Part shown: positions 34,856-44,577 of the stretch, piece by piece
Position numbering within the stretch: the first letter of the stretch is position 1
Layout of the letters: the number at the start of each line of letters is the position of its first letter
Source: Vibrio cincinnatiensis DSM 19608
Lineage (GTDB): Bacteria > Pseudomonadota > Gammaproteobacteria > Enterobacterales > Vibrionaceae
Direction of reading: 5' to 3'
Assembly: GCF_900167345.1 (NCBI RefSeq)
Contig: NZ_FUXB01000003.1
Coordinates: forward strand, 124,001-188,000
DNA: 64,000 bases
Notes under the pieces: generated by a model
Seen by the model: only the letters and a program-made list of their open reading frames with translations
What the model was told of the DNA's origin: nothing
The model's database searches: none
Program-made: the position numbers and the translations under genes

Positions 34856-34981
34856 GACATACTCCTAATCACAACGTGACTAGAGCATACAGGGTTTATT
34901 TAACCGCGTTAGTTTGATTAGGTCAGAGTTCGACAAAGTTAATAAGAAAATGTAATTAGTGATGCTACTCAGTTTATATGT

Positions 34982-35296
34982 TTAGTGACTTTTCTTTACT
35001 TTTCCTCTGCTTTTAAAACCTTGATGAGGGAAAACATTACGGATACGCTGCTGAACCTTTTTAGGTACGGCTTTAGAGAAAGTCAGTTTCATCCCTGCTC
35101 TTTGATGATAAACCTTCATTTCACCATCAAAAGGGGTCGATTCTGCAATATCAGTTACATTGTGCTTAAAGGTTGGAGGGAAATGCCCTTTAGAAGCAAT
35201 AATTTGACCTGCTTTAAACTTTACTTTTAAAACGGGACGATCAACGGCAACTAACCAGAAAATGACAATACCAGCAATGATAATGGTGTAAAGCAT
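34982..35296 (-). CDS. DUF3634-like membrane-anchored protein
   Basis: 104 residues with one N-terminal TM helix (MLYTIIIAGIVIFWLVAV) and a basic soluble part rich in Lys, ending RGKVKKSH. It resembles DUF3634, a short Vibrio/Shewanella family of unknown function. It starts 11 bases after the matP stop and is probably co-transcribed with matP. Confidence 0.65.
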   Translation of the reverse strand: MLYTIIIAGIVIFWLVAVDRPVLKVKFKAGQIIASKGHFPPTFKHNVTDIAESTPFDGEMKVYHQRAGMKLTFSKAVPKKVQQRIRNVFPHQGFKSRGKVKKSH

Positions 35297-35307
35297 ATTA
35301 ATTTATC

Positions 35308-35757
35308 CTAATTTGATAACAATTTACTTAAGTCTTCTTTTAAGCTGTTTACCGCTCGGCTGGCTTTTTCACTGCGTGATGCTTCACTCAATAAATATTC
35401 AATTGCATCAGATAAAGTACAACCAAGTTCATTTGCTCTTAATGATAATTTTTCCCAGACTCGATAATCCAAATCAATCGATTTCTTACGAGTATGAAGC
35501 TGCTCTGCATTAAAATGTCGCTTACGTTTCGCTCTGATTGCTTGTTTAAGCTTGTTATCTAACGTAATGGCCATATGCTGCTCAATCCAATCAAGGACTA
35601 AGGTCGGCTCATGTTCAAGTGATTTAAGCTGTAGAATGGCAGTTTCAGCGACACTTCGATCAATGTGGCGCGTAATGGCTTCACCATCTTTCCATTTTTT
35701 CATCAAGTACTGCCACTTCCAACCACATTCCAGATTTTCGAGCTGTTGATATTTCAT
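35308..35757 (-). CDS. matP: Macrodomain Ter protein MatP
   Basis: 149 residues, near-identical in plan to E. coli MatP. The N-terminal MKYQQLENLECGWKWQYL, the basic RAKRKRHFNAEQLHTRKKS and the ribbon-helix-helix strand SIDLDYRVWEKL are all visible. MatP dimers bind matS sites and condense the Ter region, and interact with ZapB at the septum. An exact matS lies in this window (58661-58673) and a one-mismatch copy sits 29 bases before the matP start. The nearby dif-like site agrees with a terminus location. Confidence 0.95.
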   Translation of the reverse strand: MKYQQLENLECGWKWQYLMKKWKDGEAITRHIDRSVAETAILQLKSLEHEPTLVLDWIEQHMAITLDNKLKQAIRAKRKRHFNAEQLHTRKKSIDLDYRVWEKLSLRANELGCTLSDAIEYLLSEASRSEKASRAVNSLKEDLSKLLSN

Positions 35758-35785
35758 TTTTCGCTGAATCCGTCTCTAAACTAGG

Positions 35786-35798
35786 GTGACAGTGTAAC
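35786..35798. promoter_or_regulatory. Degenerate matS-like dyad upstream of matP
   Basis: GTGACAGTGTAAC differs from the matS consensus GTGACRNYGTCAC at one base. It is the core of a longer near-palindrome, AGGGTGACA-G-TGTAACCCT (35783-35801), which could be an operator for MatP or another regulator. Confidence 0.4.
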
Positions 35799-35925
35799 CC
35801 TGCCATGATTAAGTTTCAATTATCGGCATAAAAAAACACGATACAGATCATTAAGCATAACAAAGCTATTCGTTGCTAGGGTTTTTCTATATAATTTCAG
35901 TCCTTTTAATCACTTCGATGACTCA

Positions 35926-37572
35926 ATGACACAAGATATCTGGCGTTTAGTCACGCCCCAGTATGACGATTTTGACTTGTTATTTGCTCAGTTTGAACAA
36001 GCCCCTGTCTATTCCTTTTTTCAGACTCAGCATCGCCTTTCTCAAGCAATAGAGCGTTTCATACAAATACAGGGCTTTAGCCGAGTTTTGCTTATTAATG
36101 CGCCAGATAATTCTATCTACCGCTCTTTGATCCAAGAACAGATACAAAACAAGCAGCCGCAGGTGCCCGTCATTAGAACGGAAACTTTAGATATGCCTGT
36201 ACTTTTTGGCCAGATAAAAGCTGATGAAAATGGACAAGTTATCACTCAAACGTCGGGGTTGTTAGAGCAAGCTCACAATGGTTATCTCATTGTTTCGGCA
36301 AACTTGTTGCTAACAAACCCTCGCTGTTGGTCACAGCTAAAATCAGCTTTACTCGGAGAAAATATATCCCCAATCAATTGTGACAAACGATCACTGTTAT
36401 CGTCTTTGCCTCACCAATCCTATAACATTAAATTAATCATTGTCGGTGACCGCCATCAACTTGGTGATATTGATTTCTTGGATGCGGATATTCATGCCGG
36501 ATTGTGCTTATTTAGTGAGTTAGAGTTAGACATAAAAATAGATCATAGCTCTATCCCTCTCTATTTGGGCTATCTTCGTTGGATTGTTGAACGTTATCAC
36601 TTGCCTTTATTAACCAAAGAAGCGATTGAAGCAGTGATGACCGCTGGAGCAAGATACACGGAAGATCAGCATTATGCCCCGCTCTGTTTAATGTGGCACC
36701 GAGCTTTGCTTGAAGAGGCCGCCATTGAATCTCAAGGAAACATCATTGAGCAATCACACGTAATTCAAGTGGTTGAGTCCCGTTATTATCGGTCTTCTTA
36801 TCTACCGGAGCGGGCGCTGGATGATATTCTTGACGGGCAAGTTATTATCGAAACTCAAGGTCAACAAGTAGGTCAAGTGAATGGTTTAACGGTGATTGAT
36901 GTAGCCGGACACCCTATCTCTTATGGTGAACCCGCTCGAATTTCTTGTGTTATTCACTTTGGTGATGGTGATATCGCCGATGTTGAACGTAAAGTGGAAT
37001 TGGGTGGGAATCTACATGCGAAAGGTATGATGATTATGCAAGCCTTTGTGAGTAGTGCGCTTGATTTAGATGTACCTTTGCCTTTCTCTGCTTCTGTTGT
37101 ATTTGAGCAATCTTATAGTGAAGTGGATGGGGATAGCGCCTCGCTGGCTGAGCTTTGCTCTTTAGTGAGTGCACTCTCTGAATATCCGATAGATCAACAA
37201 ATTGCGGTAACCGGTGCCGTTGACCAATTTGGACGAGTTCAAGCCGTTGGTGGGTTGAATGAAAAGATTGAAGGTTTTTACCGAGTCTGTCAGCACCAAG
37301 GTTTTACTGGGCAGCAAGGAGTTATTTTACCCAAAAGTAATTTAAAACATCTAGCCCTACATCCCCAAGTCGTGGAAAGTATTAAAAATGGACAGTTTTC
37401 TATCTGGCCGGTATCAACGGTTGATGAAGCGATTCCCATTTTAATGAGTAAACCATTTAGAGGCGATGATGACGAAAGTGTGATCAGTAAAATTGCTGAT
37501 CGAATCGCCTATTTTGAAAAAAACATTCAGCCACATGGACTGCTAGAACGGATCAAAAACTGGTTTGTCTAG
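35926..37572 (+). CDS. lonH: Lon-like protease LonH/YcbZ
   Basis: 548 residues. The C-terminal Lon protease domain has catalytic Ser404 (DGDSASLAEL) and Lys447 (LNEKIEGF), 43 residues apart as in Lon. The N-terminal 300 residues correspond to the AAA part, but no GxxGxGKT Walker A is visible, as in E. coli YcbZ, so ATP use is doubtful. fabA follows 71 bases later, the same order as in E. coli. It is one of few + strand genes on the right side of the dif-like site. Confidence 0.9.
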   Translation: MTQDIWRLVTPQYDDFDLLFAQFEQAPVYSFFQTQHRLSQAIERFIQIQGFSRVLLINAPDNSIYRSLIQEQIQNKQPQVPVIRTETLDMPVLFGQIKADENGQVITQTSGLLEQAHNGYLIVSANLLLTNPRCWSQLKSALLGENISPINCDKRSLLSSLPHQSYNIKLIIVGDRHQLGDIDFLDADIHAGLCLFSELELDIKIDHSSIPLYLGYLRWIVERYHLPLLTKEAIEAVMTAGARYTEDQHYAPLCLMWHRALLEEAAIESQGNIIEQSHVIQVVESRYYRSSYLPERALDDILDGQVIIETQGQQVGQVNGLTVIDVAGHPISYGEPARISCVIHFGDGDIADVERKVELGGNLHAKGMMIMQAFVSSALDLDVPLPFSASVVFEQSYSEVDGDSASLAELCSLVSALSEYPIDQQIAVTGAVDQFGRVQAVGGLNEKIEGFYRVCQHQGFTGQQGVILPKSNLKHLALHPQVVESIKNGQFSIWPVSTVDEAIPILMSKPFRGDDDESVISKIADRIAYFEKNIQPHGLLERIKNWFV

Positions 37573-37590
37573 TACTGATCGGAGTTGTTT

Positions 37591-37608
37591 AGCGTACACC
37601 TGTTCTCT
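37591..37608. promoter_or_regulatory. FabR-like operator upstream of fabA
   Basis: AGCGTACACCTGTTCTCT lies 36 bases before the fabA start and, as I remember it, resembles the FabR operator at E. coli fabA (AGCGTACA-N2-TGTT core). FabR represses unsaturated fatty acid synthesis genes. Confidence 0.55.
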
Positions 37609-37643
37609 AACATGCTTCCTATTAGAAATTGGAGTAGTAAATA

Positions 37644-38162
37644 ATGAATAACAAACGTGATTCATACAATCGTGATGACCTTCTTGCCTCTAGCCGTGGT
37701 GAATTATTTGGTGAGGGCTATCCACAGCTACCTGCACCTAATATGTTAATGATGGATCGAGTGACCAAAATGTCAGAAACCGAAGGAGATTTCGGTAAAG
37801 GGCTGATTCTTGCAGAGTTGGATATTTCCCCTGATCTTTGGTTTTTTGATTGCCATTTCCCCGGAGACCCGGTGATGCCTGGTTGTTTAGGGCTGGATGC
37901 TATGTGGCAACTCGTCGGTTTCTTTCTTGGATGGGTGGGTGGAAAAGGTAAAGGTCGTGCACTCGGTGTTGGGGAAGTTAAATTTACCGGGCAAATACTC
38001 CCCACAGCGAAAAAAGTTACGTATGAAATTCATATGAAACGAGTCGTTAACCGTAAATTAGTCATGGGGCTTGCCGATGGCCGCGTTCTTGTTGATGGTA
38101 AAGAAATTTATGTTGCTAAAGATCTTAAAGTGGGTCTTTTCCAAGATACTTCAGCATTTTAA
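37644..38162 (+). CDS. fabA: 3-hydroxydecanoyl-ACP dehydratase/isomerase
   Basis: 172-residue hotdog enzyme that dehydrates and isomerises C10 acyl-ACP, starting unsaturated fatty acid synthesis. Catalytic His71 and Asp85 lie in [26 protein letters not shown] precedes the ATG. A FabR-like site is directly upstream. It is flanked by lonH and rmf as in E. coli. Confidence 0.97.
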   Translation: MNNKRDSYNRDDLLASSRGELFGEGYPQLPAPNMLMMDRVTKMSETEGDFGKGLILAELDISPDLWFFDCHFPGDPVMPGCLGLDAMWQLVGFFLGWVGGKGKGRALGVGEVKFTGQILPTAKKVTYEIHMKRVVNRKLVMGLADGRVLVDGKEIYVAKDLKVGLFQDTSAF

Positions 38163-38237
38163 ATTTGATAGGCGGCGTCTTATTGCTGCCTTATTTTAAG
38201 AATAAAATGTGTAATGATAGTGCGCTAGGATAAAAGC

Positions 38238-38257
38238 AAAAAGCCCCTTTCGGGGCT
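38238..38257 (-). terminator. Terminator of rmf
   Basis: AGCCCC-TTTC-GGGGCT stem; on the - strand it is followed by TTTTTGC. The fabA side lacks a T-run. Confidence 0.85.
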
Positions 38258-38281
38258 AAGATCCATAGTGTATGTGGAAAA

Positions 38282-38455
38282 TTATTTATAGAGACCAGAG
38301 TGTTTGTCATCTCTAGCATCACGCCAACCACCTAACCAATATGAACGAGCGTCCGTTTGTTGATAAGGACACTCATCAGGGGAACGACCGTTCAACCCTG
38401 CTTTATATCCTTGAGATTGCGCTCTTTCTAGGCGATCACGCTTTTGTCTCTTCAT
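38282..38455 (-). CDS. rmf: Ribosome modulation factor
   Basis: 57-residue basic protein; the N-terminus MKRQKRDRLERAQSQGYKAG and the segment SYWLGGWRDARDD match E. coli RMF. It dimerises 70S ribosomes into inactive 100S particles in stationary phase. ATG 38455 behind AGGAC gives the family length; the frame runs on upstream without homology. It faces fabA convergently. Confidence 0.96.
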   Translation of the reverse strand: MKRQKRDRLERAQSQGYKAGLNGRSPDECPYQQTDARSYWLGGWRDARDDKHSGLYK

Positions 38456-38565
38456 AGTGCTGTCCTCATACGGTAACTTGTGTCTAACATACAACTATTA
38501 AAGCCATGTGGTATCTTTATGACCACATCATTAAGAATCGGTCAAAAAAACGTCTTTCTCAAGTC

Positions 38566-38601
38566 AAAAAAAAGCACAAGTCCAAATCTGTGAACTTGTG
38601 C
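38566..38601 (-). terminator. Terminator of the rlmKL-grx-uup-DUF3466 operon
   Basis: GCACAAGT pairs with ACTTGTGC around a 12-base loop; the - strand then reads eight or more T. It is 20 bases past the DUF3466 stop. Confidence 0.88.
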
Positions 38602-38620
38602 CCTATTTGACAAATTATCG

Positions 38621-40300
38621 TTACTTTCTACGGAACCCAAATAGCCCCAATAGAATCAAAGCCCACAGCCCTATCGCAGCACCTGTACGTTCGGTAGATT
38701 GCTCATCGGTACCTCGCTGAACAATATCAGCGCTCGTTGCGCCTGCGATTGGAATAAGCTTAACCGCAACCGTAGTTTCTTGATTACTACAGGTAGCATT
38801 GTGAGCAGTAGAATCATAACCGCCGTTACATTTAAATGCGGTTGCCGCAATAACACCGGCATCATTAATATCGGTCGCATCAATAATGCGGTATTGGTTA
38901 TTGGTATTTGAGAGATCGCCACCATTGGTAAGATCATCTAGCCACCAAGCTTGGTTATCAAAGATAGCTCGACGATCACTTTCGGTACCAGTACTATTAT
39001 ATGGGTAAATGAAACCGCGTTTACGACGTGGTTTACCACTGACTTCACGAGTGTTATCGGCATCAATTTGGCCAACCATTTCATTATAGTTATTAATTGC
39101 GCCAGCTTTTCCCCCTGCACCATCGAAGAAAATCCCTCCCGATAAGAATGCAGCGGTTGGTGAATCCGCAGAAACATCGGGAACAATAAACAGTCGATTA
39201 TTGTATGCGCCTTTATCAACACTGGAGCGTTTTGCTTCACCAATAGCGATTAAATTCTCATTTACAGAAGTCAAAAGAGAGTTAGTATGGGTTTTATCCC
39301 CACTTGTCCCACCATTGGAATAAACTGTAGCCCCTTTAACTTCAACGGTTTTACTCTCACTAAGACTACCATCCCCATCAATGCTCAATAAAGAAACACT
39401 CGCTTGCATATAGTGATACTTTTCATAGAAAGTATTAAACCCGACAGCATAGAGAAGATCTGACTCAGAAATAACAAAATCTCGGAGGCTACCTTGCGCT
39501 AAAAGCTGATCTCGTTTTGCTGCAACACCTGACCCCCACGATACCTGAATAGCATCAGTGCTGTTCTTCCAGATCGCCCCTTTCGAAGTATAGTAATCCC
39601 CTTGGCTATTTGTATTCGCAGTAGCAATGCTACCGACGGTATAAATACCATCCGTTTTCCAAGCTCGAGTCTGCAGCCCCTCATTGATAGTCGTATCTCC
39701 AACAATCGCTTGAACTGAATTTCGCCGATACCCTGTCACATTTCCAGGTTCAGAAACAATACCGACAGGATCTCCATCTTTGTTTAAACTATTAATAACG
39801 ATATTTTGGCTATCATCTAATAAGGGGCCAGTGTAATTCTCAATAAAGGCTATCGAATTGGGTATTGTACTTCCCTTTATTTCTGCAGACCAAAGATTCC
39901 AACGAATGGATGCCCATGTATCACAAATTGAATAGCCAAGTTCACTGCTACAATAGTTTTTAAAATCATTATTATCTTGTACATAGATAAACCTATTATC
40001 CAGCCGAAATGGGGCTTCTTCTCGGTAGCTAAGCCCATCGACCGCTTCACCGGCATGAGCTTCAACTAATCGCGTTTCTCCGGCTAGTAAAAACTCCGAA
40101 CACGAATCATCACCAAAGCAGCCTAACGAAGACTCTACCGTACCTGGCTGAATGGCGACACCATAACTACTCTTATAATCAAAGTTTGTTGATGGGCTAA
40201 CCTCAACCACTTTATAAAGTGCAGCGGATGCTGAGGTTGAAGCTAAAATTGCGGCACTCACCAACGTCCGTTTAAACGTATTACTACTCATTCGTTTCAT
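38621..40300 (-). CDS. DUF3466-family secreted protein with C-terminal sorting tail
   Basis: 559 residues. A signal peptide (ending STSASA) is followed by a large extracytoplasmic domain with repeated sequence of the DUF3466 type and at least six Cys. The C-terminus is tripartite: a TGAA turn, a hydrophobic helix (IGLWALILLGLFGF) and RRK. That resembles GlyGly-CTERM tails processed by rhombosortase, though no GG pair is present. Its start overlaps the uup stop by one base (TAATG), so it is translationally coupled to a cytoplasmic ABC-F protein, an odd pairing. Function unknown. Confidence 0.85.
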   Translation of the reverse strand: MKRMSSNTFKRTLVSAAILASTSASAALYKVVEVSPSTNFDYKSSYGVAIQPGTVESSLGCFGDDSCSEFLLAGETRLVEAHAGEAVDGLSYREEAPFRLDNRFIYVQDNNDFKNYCSSELGYSICDTWASIRWNLWSAEIKGSTIPNSIAFIENYTGPLLDDSQNIVINSLNKDGDPVGIVSEPGNVTGYRRNSVQAIVGDTTINEGLQTRAWKTDGIYTVGSIATANTNSQGDYYTSKGAIWKNSTDAIQVSWGSGVAAKRDQLLAQGSLRDFVISESDLLYAVGFNTFYEKYHYMQASVSLLSIDGDGSLSESKTVEVKGATVYSNGGTSGDKTHTNSLLTSVNENLIAIGEAKRSSVDKGAYNNRLFIVPDVSADSPTAAFLSGGIFFDGAGGKAGAINNYNEMVGQIDADNTREVSGKPRRKRGFIYPYNSTGTESDRRAIFDNQAWWLDDLTNGGDLSNTNNQYRIIDATDINDAGVIAATAFKCNGGYDSTAHNATCSNQETTVAVKLIPIAGATSADIVQRGTDEQSTERTGAAIGLWALILLGLFGFRRK

Positions 40301-42219
40301 TAACTGTCCTGTTGCATTGCTTCAAGCTCTTCCCAACGCTCAAAAGCAATCTCAAGCTCCTGCTCATAAGCAGCCAGCTTATCTAAAATGGGTTGGGTAA
40401 TCTCTACAGCTTGGCTGAAAAAGTTGGGATCATTCACCTGTGACTGTAGCGTTTCAATTTGCTCTTCTAGATGCTCAAGTTGGGCTGGCAAAGCTTCCAA
40501 CTCGCGTTGGAGTTTATAGGATAACTTCTTCGCTTTAGGCTTTGATGATACAGCTCTGGGCGTTTGCTCAATAGCTGGCTCAACTTTCTGTACTGCACCT
40601 TCACTTGCTCGAGTTTGTCGTACTTGTTGACGTTGTTGCTGAGCATCATGATAGCCACCAACAAATTCTTCAATTTCTCCGTTACCTTCAAAAATCCAAC
40701 TTGTGGTCACAGTATTATCAACAAACTCACGGTCGTGGCTAACCAATAATAATGTGCCCTGATAGTTGGCAAGTAAATCTTCTAAAAGTTCCAATGTTTC
40801 GATATCTAAATCGTTAGTGGGTTCATCAAGTACCAATAAATTATTCGGTTTTAGAAAAATTCTTGCCAGTAATAGGCGGTTTTTTTCTCCGCCCGATAAG
40901 GCTTTAACCGGCGTTCTTGCGCGCTTAGGCGCAAATAAAAAGTCTTGTAAATAACTTAAGGCATGACGTTGACGCCCTGCCACTGTCACTTCCTGTTTTC
41001 CATCCGCCAGATTATCAATCACTGTTTTTTCAGGATCGAGTAACTCACGATACTGATCAAAGTACGCGACGTCCAATTTTGTGCCGCAGTGCAATCGACC
41101 GCTATCAGGGGTCAGTTCACCCAGTAACAGCTTAAGTAAAGTGCTTTTCCCACAACCATTCGGGCCAATCAGTGCAATGCGATCTCCCCGCATAATATTA
41201 AAGCTAAAGTTACGAACAATCGGTTTGCCTTGAATTGAAAAGTTAAGGTTTTCCGCTTCAAATACAATTTTTCCTGAGCGAGCTCCATCATCAATTTTAA
41301 GATTCACTTTACCTTGAACTTCACGTCGCTCGCTTCGTTCTTGTCGTAACTGTTTTAAGGCTCTCACTCGGCCTTCGTTACGTGTTCTACGGGCTTTTAT
41401 GCCCTGACGAATCCAGATCTCCTCCTGAGCCAACTTTTTATCAAACTCAGCATTTTGCATCTCTTCTACACGCAATTGCTCTTCTTTTTCAACCAGGTAT
41501 TGATCATAATTGCCAGGAAAAGAGTTCAGTTTTCCTCGGTCTAAATCCAAAATACGAGTGGCCATTGCTTTAATAAACGTACGGTCGTGAGAAATAAAAA
41601 TGATGGAACCACGAAAATCTTTAAGGAAACCTTCCAACCATTCAATCGTTGTGACATCTAAATGGTTAGTCGGCTCATCAAGAAGCAGAACATCGGGCTC
41701 GCATACCAAAGCGCGTGCTAAAGCCGCTTTTCGTTGCCAACCTCCGGAAAGTTCACTCAGTTTCGTCAGACCATTGAGTTTTAACGCCGTGAGAACATTA
41801 TTAATTCGGTCTTCAAATCGCCAAGCACCAGAATGTTCCAGTTGCTCTTGAACCGTGGATAATTTCTTAATATTGGCGTCAGTTGGCGAATGAGTCACAA
41901 GATCAAGCAGATCGTTATAGATCTTAAGTTGTTCCCCTGCTTCTTTTAAGCCACCTGCCACATAATCATACACATTACCTTGTTGGTCACGTGGCGGATC
42001 TTGTTCTAAACGAGAAACAACGACATCTTGCATGATCTGCATTTTGCCATCATCCATTAAAATCTCGCCGGCTAACACTTTCATCAGTGTCGATTTTCCG
42101 GCCCCATTACGGCCAACAAGACAAACACGTTCATTTTCTTGCAAAGCAAAGTCTGCATGATCCAATAAAGGGTGGTCACCGAACGCCAGTAACCCGTTAT
42201 GAATGGTAATTAATGCCAT
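40300..42219 (-). CDS. uup: ABC-F ATPase Uup
   Basis: 639 residues. Two ABC domains carry Walker A GRNGAGKS and GPNGCGKS and signatures LSGGWQRK and LSGGEKNR; there is no TM domain. A charged linker and a C-terminal coiled coil (about 550-639, with EQTPRAVSSKPKAKKLSYKL at its start) bind nucleic acid. ABC-F proteins act on stalled ribosomes; E. coli Uup also affects transposon excision. It overlaps the glutaredoxin-like gene by 23 bases and DUF3466 by one. Confidence 0.95.
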   Translation of the reverse strand: MALITIHNGLLAFGDHPLLDHADFALQENERVCLVGRNGAGKSTLMKVLAGEILMDDGKMQIMQDVVVSRLEQDPPRDQQGNVYDYVAGGLKEAGEQLKIYNDLLDLVTHSPTDANIKKLSTVQEQLEHSGAWRFEDRINNVLTALKLNGLTKLSELSGGWQRKAALARALVCEPDVLLLDEPTNHLDVTTIEWLEGFLKDFRGSIIFISHDRTFIKAMATRILDLDRGKLNSFPGNYDQYLVEKEEQLRVEEMQNAEFDKKLAQEEIWIRQGIKARRTRNEGRVRALKQLRQERSERREVQGKVNLKIDDGARSGKIVFEAENLNFSIQGKPIVRNFSFNIMRGDRIALIGPNGCGKSTLLKLLLGELTPDSGRLHCGTKLDVAYFDQYRELLDPEKTVIDNLADGKQEVTVAGRQRHALSYLQDFLFAPKRARTPVKALSGGEKNRLLLARIFLKPNNLLVLDEPTNDLDIETLELLEDLLANYQGTLLLVSHDREFVDNTVTTSWIFEGNGEIEEFVGGYHDAQQQRQQVRQTRASEGAVQKVEPAIEQTPRAVSSKPKAKKLSYKLQRELEALPAQLEHLEEQIETLQSQVNDPNFFSQAVEITQPILDKLAAYEQELEIAFERWEELEAMQQDS

Positions 42220-42439
42220 TATTTTCTAACCACTGAGTTAATTCATTAAAATCGAAAGGCCAATTGAGTTCAACGCCTTGAAATTCGACCACAGGTATGG
42301 TGACACCGTAACGAGAGAATAGCTTATCGTCAAAAGCAATATCCACAATAGTGATCGGATCGGCAATATTCGCTTGTGTCAGCAGCTGATAAGCTTGCTC
42401 ACACAAGTGACAGCCCGAGGTACTATAGACAGTGATCAC
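42197..42439 (-). CDS. Glutaredoxin-like protein
   Basis: 80-residue thioredoxin-fold protein. The active site is CHLC (10-13) in [16 protein letters not shown], and the cis-proline lies in VTIPVVEF. It is of the short YruB/DUF836-like type. It overlaps rlmKL upstream by four bases (ATGA) and uup downstream by 23 bases, so all are co-translated. Redox partner unknown. Confidence 0.88.
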   Translation of the reverse strand: MITVYSTSGCHLCEQAYQLLTQANIADPITIVDIAFDDKLFSRYGVTIPVVEFQGVELNWPFDFNELTQWLENNGINYHS

Positions 42440-44577
42440 ACTCGCCCCTGCTCTTGTGGTTTATGGGTAATTAACCAGCAGTTATGGATTTGCTTGTTAC
42501 GCTCAAAGTCCATGGGTAATGTCTGAGCTGAAATATTCTGCGCAAGCAAATCAAGTTCATCCAACTGTTCCATATCCATCTTAAAATGGCGCTTATTATT
42601 AGAAAATACGATGGTTCCACCGGGGCGTAAAATTCGTTTAAGGTTTTCCATCAATAGAATGTGATCTCGTTGCACATCAAATGTCTGCTCCATGCGCTTT
42701 GAGTTGGAAAAAGTAGGAGGATCAATAAAAATTAAATCGTAGTATCCTTTCGCCGAGCTTAGCCATTGTAAACAGTCCGCTTGTTCATACTGATGTTGCC
42801 GCCCGACTTGCCCATTGAGCTTCATGTTTTCTTTCGCCCACTCAAGGTAGGTTTTTGACATATCGACCGTCATGGTGGATTTAGCTCCGCCACAAGCGGC
42901 ATGAACCGTTGCCGAGCCGGTATAAGCAAATAAGTTAAGAAAGTCTTTTCCTTTGGCCATTTGTGCAAGACGACGTCGAGTTAACTTATGATCTAAAAAT
43001 AGCCCCGTATCCAAGTAGTCATGCAGGTTAACCAACAATTTGACCCCGTATTCATTCACCGTGAATGTCTGAGACTGCTGAGCTAATTTTTGGTACTGAG
43101 CCGCGCCTTTCTTACGTTCACGCACTTTGAGTACCACGTTATTTGCATCGGTGCCTGTCACCTGAATCGCAGCACGAATGATGTCAGTTAAGCGACGTTT
43201 AGCTTTTTCTTCAGGAATCGTTTTGGGCGGCGCATACTCTTGGATGACGAGTTGATCTAAATAAACATCAATAGCGACGTTGTACTCAGGAAGATCTGCA
43301 TCATAGATCCGATAGCAGTCTAACCCTTCTCGTTTTGCCCACTTACTGATTTTTGTGAGGTTCTTTTTCAATCGATTAGCGAAATCAGGGGCAATGAGTG
43401 ACGGGCTTGATGAATCCGTTAATTGAGAAGTATCGCGCTCTGCAATCGTGTAGTTTTTTTGGTGACAAGGTAACGCACCATTATTCAATTTAAACTGCTT
43501 TTCTGCCCGCATGCGCAAACAACTCAGTAGTTCATCAGAACTTGAAAAGATAGAAGCCTGACAGCCACCAAACTCGGCTTTTAACTGCCCACCAAAGGCA
43601 GTATAGAGAGCAATCAAACCGGGATGAGTACCTAACCGTTCACCATAAGGTGGGTTACATATGATCACACCATGCTCAAAACCTTGTGGACGAGTCAGTT
43701 TTGCTGCATCAGCTAACTCAAATTGAATCAGTTCATCAACCCCTGCTCGTCGGGCGTTTTCTTTTGCCATTTGCAAAACACGAGGGTCATTATCAGCCCC
43801 AAAAAACTTAGTGCCAGTTTTTTTGACACCCTTACGTGCTTGAACGGCCGCTTCTGATTTTATCTCTGCCCAGAGTTCAGGTTGAAAGTCTTCTAAAGCT
43901 TCAAAGCACCATTTTGCTCTTTTTAAGCCGGGAGCGATATTGGCTGCCATCATCGCCGCTTCAATTAATAAGGTACCAGAACCACACATGGGGTCGAGCA
44001 ACGGGCGGCTTGGCTCCCACCCACTACGAAGAATAAGGGCGGCAGCTAATGTTTCTCGTAAAGGAGCGCGACCAGATTCTGGACGATAGCCACGAATATG
44101 TAACCCTGCCCCTACCATATCAATACCGAGTAAGGCTTTTTCTTTGTGGAGTCGAACGTGAATCCGAAGATCAGGTTGATCTTTACTGATCGATGGACGA
44201 GGCAAGTTCTTCTTACTAAAACAATCGACAATGGCATCTTTAACTTTCATGGCACCGTATTGGCTATTACGGATTTCACGGTTAGTACCATTAAAGTCCA
44301 CAACAAATTTCTTCGAACTATGAAAGTGATTAACCCAGTTAACTGCTGTCGCCGATAAGTATAAGTCCATATCATTCTGACAAGTAAATTCAGCAACTAC
44401 ACGTACGAATCGAGAAGCAAGCCGGCTCCATAAACAGCAGCGATAAATATGTTCGTTGGAGGCGGTAAACTTAACTCCGGCTTGAACAGGTTTGGCATCA
44501 GAAATCCCTAATTGGGTTAGTTCTTCTACTAATAGGTTCTCAAGACCATTGGAGGTCACCGCTAGATATTGATTCAT
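42436..44577 (-). CDS. rlmL: Bifunctional 23S rRNA methyltransferase RlmKL
   Basis: 713 residues. An N-terminal THUMP domain is followed by the RlmL m2G2445 methyltransferase ([15 protein letters not shown] and the NPPYGERLG catalytic motif), then the RlmK m7G2069 domain ([16 protein letters not shown] and [13 protein letters not shown]). This is the fused RlmKL of gammaproteobacteria. It is the first gene of an overlapping operon with a glutaredoxin, uup and DUF3466. Confidence 0.96.
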   Translation of the reverse strand: MNQYLAVTSNGLENLLVEELTQLGISDAKPVQAGVKFTASNEHIYRCCLWSRLASRFVRVVAEFTCQNDMDLYLSATAVNWVNHFHSSKKFVVDFNGTNREIRNSQYGAMKVKDAIVDCFSKKNLPRPSISKDQPDLRIHVRLHKEKALLGIDMVGAGLHIRGYRPESGRAPLRETLAAALILRSGWEPSRPLLDPMCGSGTLLIEAAMMAANIAPGLKRAKWCFEALEDFQPELWAEIKSEAAVQARKGVKKTGTKFFGADNDPRVLQMAKENARRAGVDELIQFELADAAKLTRPQGFEHGVIICNPPYGERLGTHPGLIALYTAFGGQLKAEFGGCQASIFSSSDELLSCLRMRAEKQFKLNNGALPCHQKNYTIAERDTSQLTDSSSPSLIAPDFANRLKKNLTKISKWAKREGLDCYRIYDADLPEYNVAIDVYLDQLVIQEYAPPKTIPEEKAKRRLTDIIRAAIQVTGTDANNVVLKVRERKKGAAQYQKLAQQSQTFTVNEYGVKLLVNLHDYLDTGLFLDHKLTRRRLAQMAKGKDFLNLFAYTGSATVHAACGGAKSTMTVDMSKTYLEWAKENMKLNGQVGRQHQYEQADCLQWLSSAKGYYDLIFIDPPTFSNSKRMEQTFDVQRDHILLMENLKRILRPGGTIVFSNNKRHFKMDMEQLDELDLLAQNISAQTLPMDFERNKQIHNCWLITHKPQEQGRV

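Noticed and set aside
42300..42312. GTGACACCGTAAC, one mismatch to matS
   Set aside because: Inside the glutaredoxin coding sequence and at a core position; not supported by any promoter context.
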